Notes under the pieces: generated by a model
Told to the model about the DNA's origin: nothing
Seen by the model: the letters and a program-made list of their open reading frames with translations, nothing else
The model's database searches: none
Shown here: in pieces, positions 28,746 to 38,307 of the stretch
How positions within the stretch are numbered: the stretch's first letter is position 1
How the letters are laid out: the number at the start of each line of letters is the position of its first letter
NCBI GenBank assembly: GCA_027023025.1
Contig: JALVXB010000029.1
Location: 1 to 64,000 of the forward strand
DNA from: Caldisericaceae bacterium
GTDB lineage: Bacteria > Caldisericota > Caldisericia > Caldisericales > Caldisericaceae
DNA: 64,000 nucleotides
Reading direction: 5' to 3'
Made by a program: the position numbers and the translations under genes

Positions 28746-30564
28746 CGAGAAAACACAGGCTATAATTTTTGGCAGGCAGTTAAAAGCTATTCAAAGAATG
28801 CTGGACTTTGACTATGTTTCAAGGCGTTCAGTGCCGTCTGTTGCTGCAATTGTCGATCCAACTACAGAAGGTTTTGAAACGGCATTTTTCGGAAGTGACG
28901 AAGTTTTAATTCCTGTGTATAGAAGCATAACTGAAGCTGCCGAGAAACATCCAAATACTACAGTTATGATAAACTTTGCTTCTTACCGCTCTGCTTTTGA
29001 AACGACGAAAGAAGCGCTTGACATACCAAACTTTAAAATCATTGCAGTCATTGCAGAGGGCATTCCCGAAAGAAAAGAAAGAATTTTAGGCGCCCTGGCA
29101 CGAGAGAAAGGAAAGGTCATTATAGGGCCTGCAACGGTGGGGGGCATCGCTGCAGGTAGGTTCAGGATAGGAAATGCTGGTGGCAGTATCGAAAATATTA
29201 TTGCGTCTAAGCTGTATCGTCCGGGTTCTGTCGGGCTCGTAACGAAGTCTGGTGGTATGCTTAACGAAATGTTTAACCTCATTGCACGCAATGCGAATGG
29301 AATAAACATAGGTATTGCAATTGGAGGAGACAGGTATCCGTGTTCTTCTCTTGTGGACCACCTGATGGGATTTGAAAGCGACCCAGAAGTGAAATTCCAT
29401 GTCGTATTGGGAGAAGTCGGCGGACTTGAAGAATACAAAATTGTGGATGCGTTGAAGGCAGGCAAGATTAAAAAGCCATTAGTTGCCTGGGTTACTGGTA
29501 CCTGTGCAAAGGTGTTTCCTACAGAAGTGCAGTTTGGGCACGCAGGTGCAAGGGCAGGTGCAGATAAAGAAACTGCTGATGCGAAAAATGCTGCATTGCG
29601 AGAAGCTGGCGCAATTGTTCCCGAGTCGTTTGACGGCCTGCCAGAGAAGATTAAGGAAGTGTACGAAAACTTAAAGCAGAAAGGTGAGATTCCTGAAATA
29701 AAAGAATTTACACCTCCGCAGGTGCCTATGGACTTTGACAAAGCAGTGAAAGAAGGCCTCGTGAGAAGGCACAGGCAATTTATTACGACGATATCAGACG
29801 ACCGCGGAGAAGAAGTAAAGTATGCAGGAGTACCTCTTTCTGAAATTATAGAAAGCAAAAAAGGAATTGGCTATGTAATTGGGCTGCTCTGGTTTAAAAA
29901 GTCACTTCCAGATTACGCAGTTAAGTTCATAGAATTGATTCTGCAGATCGTTGCAGACCACGGCCCGTGCGTTTCCGGTGCACACAACGCAATTGTTGCA
30001 TCCCGCGCAGGGAAAGACCTCGTATCGTCTCTTGCATCCGGAATTTTAACGATTGGCCCTCGTTTTGGCGGCGCAATTGACGGGGCAGGCCACTACTTTA
30101 AGTGGGCAAAGGACAGTGGCCTTTCTCCTATGGAATTCGTTAATGAAATGAAAAAACGCGGCATTCCAATTCCTGGAATTGGGCATAGAGTTAAGAGCGT
30201 CCGTAATCCAGACAAGCGCGTAGAACTTTTAAAGAACTTTGCAAAAGAAAATTTCCCCAGTACTAACTATCTAAACTACGCACTTAAAGTAGAAAAAATT
30301 ACGACCTCGAAAAAAGAGAACTTGATATTAAATGTGGACGGTTGCACCGGAGTTTTGTTAGTGGACCTGATGAAGTCTTTAAACCTTACCGACAAAGAGA
30401 TAGACGAACGAATTGATGCTGGTCTGTTAAATGCCTTCTTTGTGCTGGGAAGAAGCATAGGAATCATTGGGCACATAATTGACCAGAAACTATTAAAGTC
30501 AAAATTGTACCGTACACCTTACGACGATGTGCTGTACAAATTACCTAAAAAAGCAGATCTGTGA
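28732..30564 (+). CDS. aclA: ATP-citrate lyase, large (phospho-His + citrate synthase-like) subunit
   Basis: VQFGHAGARAGADKETADAKNAALREAGAIVPESFDGLPEKI (phospho-His loop) and IPGIGHRVKSVRNPDKRVELLKNFAKENF (citrate synthase-like domain). Confidence 0.95.
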   Translation: MKAINEKTQAIIFGRQLKAIQRMLDFDYVSRRSVPSVAAIVDPTTEGFETAFFGSDEVLIPVYRSITEAAEKHPNTTVMINFASYRSAFETTKEALDIPNFKIIAVIAEGIPERKERILGALAREKGKVIIGPATVGGIAAGRFRIGNAGGSIENIIASKLYRPGSVGLVTKSGGMLNEMFNLIARNANGINIGIAIGGDRYPCSSLVDHLMGFESDPEVKFHVVLGEVGGLEEYKIVDALKAGKIKKPLVAWVTGTCAKVFPTEVQFGHAGARAGADKETADAKNAALREAGAIVPESFDGLPEKIKEVYENLKQKGEIPEIKEFTPPQVPMDFDKAVKEGLVRRHRQFITTISDDRGEEVKYAGVPLSEIIESKKGIGYVIGLLWFKKSLPDYAVKFIELILQIVADHGPCVSGAHNAIVASRAGKDLVSSLASGILTIGPRFGGAIDGAGHYFKWAKDSGLSPMEFVNEMKKRGIPIPGIGHRVKSVRNPDKRVELLKNFAKENFPSTNYLNYALKVEKITTSKKENLILNVDGCTGVLLVDLMKSLNLTDKEIDERIDAGLLNAFFVLGRSIGIIGHIIDQKLLKSKLYRTPYDDVLYKLPKKADL

Positions 30565-30588
30565 CCGCTTTCCTTATTCACTCCTCGG

Positions 30589-30620
30589 TCCCCCGCTGAA
30601 AAAGCGGGGGATTTATTTTT
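30589..30620 (+). terminator. Rho-independent terminator after aclA
   Basis: tcccccgct-gaaaa-agcggggga perfect 9 bp stem followed by a T-rich tract. Confidence 0.85.
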
Positions 30621-30720
30621 TGTAAGAGATTTTACAAATGTACTATTAGCTTTTAACTAAATTTTAACTAAAAATCCCTTGTGAAACATCTTTACCTTAA
30701 CAAAAAAATATTTCATCTCC

Positions 30721-30922
30721 GTCACTCTGAGTAAAGCGAAGAGTCTCTATCCTAACAGCAATACCTTTTGTTAATATTAAAAACATCAAACTACATGCCA
30801 ATTTCTTATGAGGTCCTTCGCAAAAACGGCTCAGGACGACGAGGAGGAGAGAACGCTCGCTCGAGGACGACAGGAAAAGAGCCACTCTGAGCGCAGCGAA
30901 GAGTCTCTGCCTTAACAGCGAA
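30721..30922. repeat. REP-like intergenic repeat cluster (two direct copies plus an inverted partner)
   Basis: gtcactctgagtaaagcgaagagtctctatcctaacagcaa (30721-30761) and gccactctgagcgcagcgaagagtctctgccttaacagcgaa (30881-30922); inverted partner aggtccttcgcaaaaacggctcaggacgac (30811-30840). Confidence 0.75.
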
Positions 30923-31059
30923 ACTGTAAAAAAACTAAAGTGAGTTTCTCCATAAAAGCAACTCAAGGTTACGGAAAGAGAAGAGATTTTACTTTGTTTG
31001 GATACTATAAAGAAAGTATTTCTTAAAAAAACACCTTATTATGGCAAAATCAACTCAAA

Positions 31060-31340
31060 CAAACCCTGTATTTATCAGCCTTCGTTTAAAAATCGCTAAT
31101 TTAAGGCCCGTAGAGGCACATCTTGAGAAAATTAGGGTAATTATACCTGCAAAACGCGTTAAACGGCCTTATTTTAGGGCATACGATAATTGGAATAAAG
31201 CCTGTATTTATCAACACTTCTTAAAAAATTCTACAAAATTATCAATTTGAACAAAATTACCGAAAATAGAAACCTCTATAAATAAAGGCTTCCTTAAGGA
31301 TCAAAAGTGGGCAAAATCCGGCCAGGAATCGAAAAATTGT
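31060..31340 (+). repeat. Intergenic repeat family, copy A
   Basis: Shares CCTGTATTTATCAG, GCCCGTAGA and TTGAGAAAAT..AGGGTAA.TATACCTGCAAAACGC..TTAAACG.CCTTATTTTAG with the reverse complement of 54780-55000. Confidence 0.8.
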
Positions 31341-31599
31341 TCGTATGTATAAAAAGGCTAATCTTCAAGCCTAACCTTCATATTTGCTGTATTCTTCTAC
31401 TTTTCACCTTCTTTATGTGATTTATGTGCCAGAATCTATGTTTTTTCTTTTCTCCTGCTATATTTCAGATTGGCATCTATTTGGATATTCGATAAATAAT
31501 TTTTAAATTGTGTAAATGGCTACACATAGAGTAAACTATTTTCTAAAAATTTCTTCTCGTTCTTTATCGTGTAAAAGTTTGAATCCTGAAAGCAATAAA

Positions 31600-32070
31600 T
31601 TATTCTTTTGTTTTGTATGTGAGATACAATGGTGATTTTTTTATTGCGGGATTTATATAAATTTTTTCAATGAGTTCCTTTACGCTTTTTGCAACAGTCT
31701 CACAATTTATAACTTCGTTAAATGTAAAAAATCTTATATCCAACGCATCACTTCCTGGGTACGGAGTTCCGATGAAATCTTTAAATTCAAAGTCTATAAT
31801 TTCGTAATGATACAGAATGCCTGGTTCTGTAGAATAAATTTTATCTATTACTGCGATTATCTGTCCGTTATCTACCTTTATTCCACATTCTTCATTTATC
31901 TCTCTTTGAACTGCTTCAGAAAGTGTTTCGCCAAGTTCTACTGCACCACCAGGTATGCTCCACATACTTTTATCTGGTGGATTTTGCCTTTTAACGAGCA
32001 GAACTTTTTCGTTTTTAAGAACTACACCTCCTGCAGCTACAATTGGATTATGCGGAAATTCTCTTTTCAA
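31600..32070 (-). CDS. NUDIX hydrolase
   Basis: GGAVELGETLSEAVQREINEECGI Nudix box. Confidence 0.93.
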   Translation of the reverse strand: MKREFPHNPIVAAGGVVLKNEKVLLVKRQNPPDKSMWSIPGGAVELGETLSEAVQREINEECGIKVDNGQIIAVIDKIYSTEPGILYHYEIIDFEFKDFIGTPYPGSDALDIRFFTFNEVINCETVAKSVKELIEKIYINPAIKKSPLYLTYKTKE

Positions 32071-32803
32071 TTTCTATACCTATTTCCTTTAATAAATAAG
32101 TAAACAGTTTAACAGCAGGCTCGAGGTCTTTTTGGCCTGTAATTTTTACCTTCACATACTTTTCGCCAATTTCAACTGGAGGATAAGAGGCAGTTTTAAC
32201 GGAAAATTCTTTTTCTATCTTTTGCAATATGTCTGCAAAGTCTGATTCCCTTCCGTTTACGAGGAATGTTTCAGTTCTCTCTTTGTCTGCTTTCTCTATG
32301 TATTTCATAACCACACTATTTACGAAGTAGCGGAATTCGCTGGGCACTCCTGGTAATACGAAAATAGAACATTCTTGAAACACGAGGTGCTGGCACGGTG
32401 CAACGCCTACTTCATTTTTAAAGATTTCGGCGTCGTCTATTTTTTTACTGAATTCTTCGACGATAAAATGATTAACCTTGACCCCCAGTTTCTTCAGGCT
32501 GGACATTATAAGTTTTTTTACTTCCTCGTCTTTTTTAAGTTCGAGGTTTAGAGCAGAGGCAATTGCTTTAAGCGTCTTGTCGTCTGGCGTGAGCCCCAAT
32601 CCTCCAGAAGTAATAATAAAGTCGTTTCCTTTTGTTAAGTATAGGATCCCGGATTTAATTTTCTCTATTTCGTCTGGAACGACGAGAAGCTCGGAGAGTT
32701 TTTGGTTTTTTTCTCCAAGCTTCTTTATAAGGTAATGTGCATTTAAGTCTTCTCTTTCACCGTTAAGTATTTCGTCACCTATTAGTAAAAGAGCAATTTG
32801 CAT
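32048..32803 (-). CDS. Molybdopterin-binding domain / CinA N-terminal-like protein
   Basis: ALLLIGDEILNGEREDLNAHYLIKKL; FIITSGGLGLTPDDKTLKAIA; VLPGVPSEFRYF. Confidence 0.88.
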   Translation of the reverse strand: MQIALLLIGDEILNGEREDLNAHYLIKKLGEKNQKLSELLVVPDEIEKIKSGILYLTKGNDFIITSGGLGLTPDDKTLKAIASALNLELKKDEEVKKLIMSSLKKLGVKVNHFIVEEFSKKIDDAEIFKNEVGVAPCQHLVFQECSIFVLPGVPSEFRYFVNSVVMKYIEKADKERTETFLVNGRESDFADILQKIEKEFSVKTASYPPVEIGEKYVKVKITGQKDLEPAVKLFTYLLKEIGIEIEKRISA

Positions 32804-32809
32804 TACTTT

Positions 32810-34027
32810 TTATGCCCCGAATTTTTTGAGCTTCATTGCGTGGGCAAGCATAAGGATGATTTCGTTTTTTGCTTCAAACCTGCCAAGCCCGCCTTTTGTG
32901 CCAATTTCTCTTTCAGAGAAGTATTCTGCCCTGTCTGGCCTTGCATTCTCAGAGTAGAGCACAAACGGTACGCCGTGGAAGCTGTGCTGTTTCATTCTTG
33001 CAGGAGTAGAGTGGTCGCCCGTTATTGCAAACACGGTAGGTTTTAGTTTTAAAATTTCAGGCACGATAGTTTTGTCTACTTCTTCTATTAAGTGTACTTT
33101 TGCTTCGAAGTTGCCGTCCTCTCCATAAGAATCGGTTTTCTTTACATGGAAGTAGAAAAAGTCATACTTATCGTAATTTTCTTTAAGGACTTTAAGTTCG
33201 TCCGTTATCTCCATTCCTGGCACATCTAAAATGTCCATGCCTACGAGTTTTGCAAGACCTTTGTACATCGGATAGGTTGCAATTGCAGCAGGATGCAACC
33301 CATATACCTCTTCCATTGTGGGAATGTCTGGATATTCAGCGAATCCCCTGAGTAGCAAACCGTTTGCGGGGTGCTGGTCTTTTATGATTTCGTGCGCTTT
33401 TTCTATAAACTTGTTTAAAATTTCTGCTGTTTTTTCTGCCTCTTTGCTTAACGCTTTTGCTGGAAGTGGTTTAACGCCTGTAACCTGCGGATCGGTATCT
33501 GCTATTTTGTCTGACAATCCCTCACCGCGTAAGATAACTACGAACCTGTAATCCATTACAGGACGAATAAATATTTTTACGCCGTCAATTTCTTTAATTT
33601 CGTTTTGAATCATTTCGGTGAGTTTTTTGCACAGTTCAGTGGAAATCCTTCCTGCCCGTCTGTCTACGATTTTCCCGTCTTTATCAAGTGTTGCAAAGTT
33701 TCCTCTTGCTGCAACATCCTTCTTTTTTATAGGAAAACCTATGCCAAGTGCTGAAAGGACGCCTCTGCCTATTTCCCACTTTACCGGGTCGTATCCAAAA
33801 ATGCCGAGATGCCCTGGTCCTGAACCTGGAGTAATTCCCATAGAAACAGGATCTGCAATACCTGTAATTGCGTGTTTTACTACCTCGTCAAGATTTGGCG
33901 TGTAGGCAGACTCTATTTCAGTTTTCTCGAATTCGTTGGGTAGTCCCCCCATGCCGTCCATTACGAGAAGGACGATTTTGTTGTCGTTCTTTACTACGAG
34001 TTTTTTAATAAATTCCTGAGTAACCAT
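32810..34027 (-). CDS. apgM: 2,3-bisphosphoglycerate-independent phosphoglycerate mutase, archaeal type
   Basis: KIVLLVMDGMGGLP; SGPGHLGIFGYDPVKWEIGRGVLSALGIGF; ARGNFATLD; ITGDHSTPARMKQHSFHGVPFVLYS. Confidence 0.93.
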   Translation of the reverse strand: MVTQEFIKKLVVKNDNKIVLLVMDGMGGLPNEFEKTEIESAYTPNLDEVVKHAITGIADPVSMGITPGSGPGHLGIFGYDPVKWEIGRGVLSALGIGFPIKKKDVAARGNFATLDKDGKIVDRRAGRISTELCKKLTEMIQNEIKEIDGVKIFIRPVMDYRFVVILRGEGLSDKIADTDPQVTGVKPLPAKALSKEAEKTAEILNKFIEKAHEIIKDQHPANGLLLRGFAEYPDIPTMEEVYGLHPAAIATYPMYKGLAKLVGMDILDVPGMEITDELKVLKENYDKYDFFYFHVKKTDSYGEDGNFEAKVHLIEEVDKTIVPEILKLKPTVFAITGDHSTPARMKQHSFHGVPFVLYSENARPDRAEYFSEREIGTKGGLGRFEAKNEIILMLAHAMKLKKFGA

Positions 34028-34047
34028 ACTTCACCTCCTTAATATTC

Positions 34048-35556
34048 TTATTCGTTTATTGGGGTATCTCCTCTCATGTTCTGGAGATATCCCTGCTCCA
34101 TCATCCAGTTAAACAGCTTTGACACTTTAGCATAAGTTCTTTCTTCTTCCAAGTTCTTGTATCCTATTTCCACGAGATTATTGTCTTCAATTAAGAATAG
34201 GTACTGAATGATAATGTTGCCACCAAATGGTGCATCTCTATTTTTATCTATGTACAGGTTTAGTATTTCGAAGTGAGGAATCTGCTTTGGATTGATTCTG
34301 CCTTCTTTTATAGCATTCTCAATTTTCTCTTCCAGAGCGTGCGTGTCTTTAAAGTCCTTTACTATTACCATTGCGACATCGGAATCGTATTCTATGTCAC
34401 CTCCGCCTGTGCAGTTGAACATCGTTGGACGAACTTTGCTTTCTTCGCTGTCCAGTTTTACTCCCTCTTTGTCGAAGGAAGATATGGCAAATATAGGGCA
34501 ATTTAGTTCAAGAGATAGATTTGCAAGTCCGCCGGATACTTCGTCTACCTGCTGGGCAAGGTCTTGATACAGTATCGTCGTTGGGACTTTCTGTAAATAG
34601 TCTATGAAAATCGCAACTCTATCGGTTTCGTTTTCCTGCATTACGGAGAATGCGTGGCTTCGTATTTTATTTACCGTGTCTTCGCGTCCGCCTTCTATGA
34701 GATATAAGTAATTCATGTATTCTTCAATTTTTGCGTATCCACTGTTAAACTTTTCTGCAAGGACAGGGTCGTTTGCTATGTCAGCTGTTTCTAACTTATA
34801 AGGTGGTATCAAAGACTCCTGCGAGAAAATCCTGAGAAATAGTACACGAGAAGTTTGTTCCCAGGAGTAGTAAAGCACGGGAATGTTTGCATTTTTTGCT
34901 ATGTGGGTAGCAATCTTTAGCATAAAGTTTGTTTTTCCGCGTCGTGGGGCTCCAGCGAGAGCATAGTAAAACCCTCTTCGTGCGCCAGAAAGAGATTCTG
35001 TTAATCGCGTATAAGGATCCAGCGAGTATCCCAGAATGTTCGACTGCGTTCCAGTCCTGTTTGCTACTTCGCTTGAAAATATTATGAGCTGTGTCCTTAC
35101 GGGCTTAATAGTTTTTCTTACGCGACCTTGAATGATACTCCTAATTTCGTTAATGATGTTGCCGCTGAATTCAGTAATGTCTATTTTTCGCTTGCTTTCA
35201 ATGTAGTTCTTTATCTTTTCACTAATTTTCAGAAGTTCTTTTTCTGCTTTTCGTTTTTTCAGTATTTCTATAAGGCTTATAAGCGTTTCAAGCGAAATGA
35301 GTTTTACTTTTTGCGCTTCTTCCAGGAGGAGTTTCATTCTTTCGTTGTAGATTCCTTCCTCCTGTAGTGATATGATCAATGTGTCAATGTCTACTGTTCT
35401 TTCCGTTTTTGCATAGGTTTTAATGATGTGGTTTACGAGAGCTTTTGCTTCGTTTCCTTCAAATAAGTCTTTATTTAGGCCGTGTTTTATAGCATTAATC
35501 AATAAGAATTTATCCGTTAAGATAGCGCCTATTAACTTTACTTCTACTTCGTCCAT
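34048..35556 (-). CDS. DnaB-like helicase, divergent
   Basis: Small N-terminal helical domain; Walker A-like ALAGAPRRGKTNFMLKIATHIA; IFIDYLQKVP (Walker B-like); C-terminal D-S-D-V-A-M-V. Confidence 0.75.
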   Translation of the reverse strand: MDEVEVKLIGAILTDKFLLINAIKHGLNKDLFEGNEAKALVNHIIKTYAKTERTVDIDTLIISLQEEGIYNERMKLLLEEAQKVKLISLETLISLIEILKKRKAEKELLKISEKIKNYIESKRKIDITEFSGNIINEIRSIIQGRVRKTIKPVRTQLIIFSSEVANRTGTQSNILGYSLDPYTRLTESLSGARRGFYYALAGAPRRGKTNFMLKIATHIAKNANIPVLYYSWEQTSRVLFLRIFSQESLIPPYKLETADIANDPVLAEKFNSGYAKIEEYMNYLYLIEGGREDTVNKIRSHAFSVMQENETDRVAIFIDYLQKVPTTILYQDLAQQVDEVSGGLANLSLELNCPIFAISSFDKEGVKLDSEESKVRPTMFNCTGGGDIEYDSDVAMVIVKDFKDTHALEEKIENAIKEGRINPKQIPHFEILNLYIDKNRDAPFGGNIIIQYLFLIEDNNLVEIGYKNLEEERTYAKVSKLFNWMMEQGYLQNMRGDTPINE

Positions 35557-37034
35557 ACGATTCTCCCCCCTATTATTGTAGAAATTACGCTTATCGTTGA
35601 AAAGTTGGTGTATTTTTTAATTGGTTTGTTTAATAAAATAAAGTCTGCATTCATATTCCTTACGATTCTCCCCCCACTTCGTTCGTAAAAGTTTGCCCTT
35701 GCCCCGTCTTCCGTGTACGCTCTTATAACAGATGTTGCTGATGTCTTTTCTTCGTATCGGTTTATTGCACTATCCATTCCCTTGAATACGGATGGCGAAA
35801 CTACAGGCGCATCCGATCCAAAAGCAACGATTTTTCCGCTTTCAAAAAGAAACTTCCAATCGTAAGCGTGCTGGTAACCGTTATCAAAGTATTTTTCAAA
35901 TAGTTTTTTATCGGCATTGAAATGGAGTGGCTGCATAGATGCAATAAATTCTGTTTCTTTTGCAAGTGCTTCGTCGTCTTTGCTAAGGAACTGAAAGTGC
36001 TCTATTCTGTTCCTCATTTTGCTTTTTCCGGCTTTTTGAAAAACTTTGAGCGCTATGTGTACTGCCTTACTTCCTATCGCGTGAGTTGCCACCTGTAGCC
36101 CACTTTCGTTTGCTGCTTTTACGATGTACTCCAGTTCACTTTCGTTTATCGTCTGGAGTCCGTGAAATTTACTTTGGAATTGTGGCTCTTCCATTAAAAG
36201 TGTTTGAGAGCCAAGTGAACCGTCGATAAAACACTTTAAAGGGCCGATTTGAAGGTAGTTACTTCCCGAGCCTGTTGTTATTTTATTTTTGATTAAATCG
36301 CTTGCTTTATCACAGGGGATTCCCTGGAAAATGTGCATATTCAATGCCTTTTCTCTGTCTATGTCAAGTAGAGTGTCGTAAACTAAATAGTCAAAGTTTG
36401 TAACACCTACGATTCCCATTGAGTGAAGATACGATATTGTTTTTTTGATTTCTTCTTTTGAAACGCGCCTGTTTTTAATCGTGCTTACATTTGAAATTGC
36501 ATTGTCCTTTAAAATGCCAATAAATTTGCCATTTTGCTTAACGACTTCCCCACCTTCGTAGTCTTTTACTTCTACTTTATGCTCTTTTATAGCTGCGTTA
36601 TTGACGAAAATGGAATGCTCGTCTGTGCTCTGAATAAATACCGGTATCGGAATCTCGAATAATTTCTGCCAATCTTCCTTTGTAAGTAAGTTAAAGTCGA
36701 AATTCTGAATGTATATCGTATCGTTTTTAGAATGCTTAATAACGAAATTTTTAAGGTCGTTAAATGTCTTTAGCGTCTCTCCACTATAAGAATACAGAGA
36801 CAGCGCGAGTTCATTAAGGTGTATGTGGCTATCTATAAATCCTGGGTATAGTATCCCGTCTAATTTAACTTCCTCAGAAAAAGGAAACTGCTCTTTTATT
36901 GCCTCTCTGTTTCCAGTTTCTATAATTTTTCCGTTTTCCGTGTATATACTGTAGTTTTCTTTAAATGTTTTATTTGTGTAAACGAATTTTGCCGTGTATG
37001 TAATTTTTTCCTGTTTTTTTCTATTGAAAAACAT
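35544..37034 (-). CDS. Amidohydrolase family protein (YtcJ-like)
   Basis: LYPGFIDSHIHLNELA; FIDGSLGSQTLLMEEP; VATHAIGSKAVHIAL; RIEHFQFLS; AFGSDAPVVSP. Confidence 0.9.
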   Translation of the reverse strand: MFFNRKKQEKITYTAKFVYTNKTFKENYSIYTENGKIIETGNREAIKEQFPFSEEVKLDGILYPGFIDSHIHLNELALSLYSYSGETLKTFNDLKNFVIKHSKNDTIYIQNFDFNLLTKEDWQKLFEIPIPVFIQSTDEHSIFVNNAAIKEHKVEVKDYEGGEVVKQNGKFIGILKDNAISNVSTIKNRRVSKEEIKKTISYLHSMGIVGVTNFDYLVYDTLLDIDREKALNMHIFQGIPCDKASDLIKNKITTGSGSNYLQIGPLKCFIDGSLGSQTLLMEEPQFQSKFHGLQTINESELEYIVKAANESGLQVATHAIGSKAVHIALKVFQKAGKSKMRNRIEHFQFLSKDDEALAKETEFIASMQPLHFNADKKLFEKYFDNGYQHAYDWKFLFESGKIVAFGSDAPVVSPSVFKGMDSAINRYEEKTSATSVIRAYTEDGARANFYERSGGRIVRNMNADFILLNKPIKKYTNFSTISVISTIIGGRIVWTK

Positions 37035-38307
37035 TTATTAATACTCCATTTATTTTTACTTTTACTGCATTTATATCGGGGAATTCTTTATAAGACAAAA
37101 CGAGTTCTTTTGCAATATTTTTCACATCTTTCTCGGATGTATTGCCCGTCGTAATGTTAAGCGTAAGTATCCCACTGTTTTTATTCTGGGAGAACGACGA
37201 AAGTTTTGTATTTGCAGAGATGTATGTCCCAAAGCCGTTATCTGGCACTTTTAACAGATTGAACAGTTCAGTTATCCTGTCTTTGCCTTTGGTGGTTTTA
37301 ACTAATGGGCAGAAGAAGGTTTTGTCTCCTATCTTTAGGGTGTAATAGGGTATTACCACATCGTTATCCTGCGTTATGCCTAAAAAGCGTGGGATCGGAT
37401 TAGATGTATCTACGCTTCCGTAAAGCGTATTTACGGGTTTTCCGTCTATAAGAATTCTAACTGCGCTTATGTCAGGTAAGTCTGTTAGTGTGTTTACCAG
37501 TGACATTATGCGGAGTTGTTCGCCACCCGAGCCAAGTGGGTGCTTCAAGATTGAAGAACTAATGTCAACTACTCCTATACCTCCTGATTTTATATAAAAG
37601 TCGTTTAGTTTCGTATCTTTTGGAAAAGTTGGAGAAAGTCCGTTCATAGAGCCGTAGAATAGTTCTCTTAATATTTCCTTTCCCAGCGTTACGGGATTCT
37701 GGGTGCTTACGACTTCTCTTTCTTCGACTGCAAGATGACTAAAGTCGGGTGTTGCAAAGTATAAGGAGACTGTTTTTCCTGCAGGAAGGGCAGTTGACAG
37801 GTGAGTTAAGGGTTCGTCAACTTCTATGTAGTGGTTGAAGTACTTTTGTTTTCTCCCGTCAATCGTTATTTGCACTGCAGTTATGCCGTTAATTTCAGTT
37901 AGGGTGTTGACGAGTCCGTATACAGTGATTGCTTCCATTCGGACGGTAAGAGGTTTAATCGCCGTTGCTTTCTTACTTAAGTCTACTGTGCAAATACCGT
38001 TATTAAAACTTACGGAATTTACGGCGGCGTCTTTGTTTAAAACGGGAAATAAGCCAGAAGATACCCTGGGAGTTTTTAGCAGGTTTATAACCTTCTCTAC
38101 TTTTAATGCCGGGTTTTCAGGAAGCTCTACACTGACCTTTTGAGGTATAAGTTCCATTGAAATTGGTTCGTAGTAATAAACGGTAATGGATTCACTTTTT
38201 GGGGCCGTGTTTTTTTTGTACATTACCCATGTATACATTCCTGCAATTAAAACGAGTATAAATAGGATAGCAGCGACGACTTGCAGCGCGTTATTTCTTC
38301 TTCTCAT
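37021..38307 (-). CDS. GerMN-domain protein with three tandem GerMN-like units, membrane anchored
   Basis: N-terminal TM; repeated segments ending in LVNTLTEINGITAVQITIDGR / LVNTLTDLPDISAVRILIDGK / LVLSYKEFPDINAVKVKING. Confidence 0.82.
   Translation of the reverse strand: MRRRNNALQVVAAILFILVLIAGMYTWVMYKKNTAPKSESITVYYYEPISMELIPQKVSVELPENPALKVEKVINLLKTPRVSSGLFPVLNKDAAVNSVSFNNGICTVDLSKKATAIKPLTVRMEAITVYGLVNTLTEINGITAVQITIDGRKQKYFNHYIEVDEPLTHLSTALPAGKTVSLYFATPDFSHLAVEEREVVSTQNPVTLGKEILRELFYGSMNGLSPTFPKDTKLNDFYIKSGGIGVVDISSSILKHPLGSGGEQLRIMSLVNTLTDLPDISAVRILIDGKPVNTLYGSVDTSNPIPRFLGITQDNDVVIPYYTLKIGDKTFFCPLVKTTKGKDRITELFNLLKVPDNGFGTYISANTKLSSFSQNKNSGILTLNITTGNTSEKDVKNIAKELVLSYKEFPDINAVKVKINGVLINVFQ

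Noticed and set aside
28983-29858. 291-aa antisense ORF within aclA
   Set aside because: Antisense to a confidently identified gene; low-complexity Ser/Pro/Ala composition typical of shadow ORFs.
30697-30966. 89-aa minus-strand ORF ...RLFAALRVALFLSSSSERS...ETLRFTQSDGDEIFFC
   Set aside because: Typical spurious translation across the REP-like gagtctc/cgaag repeats.
31041-31250. 69-aa ORF MAKSTQTNPVFISLRLKIANLRPVEAHLEKIRV...
   Set aside because: Sits on repeat copy A. The homologous region in copy B has an in-frame stop and single-nucleotide indels, so a conserved protein is not supported.
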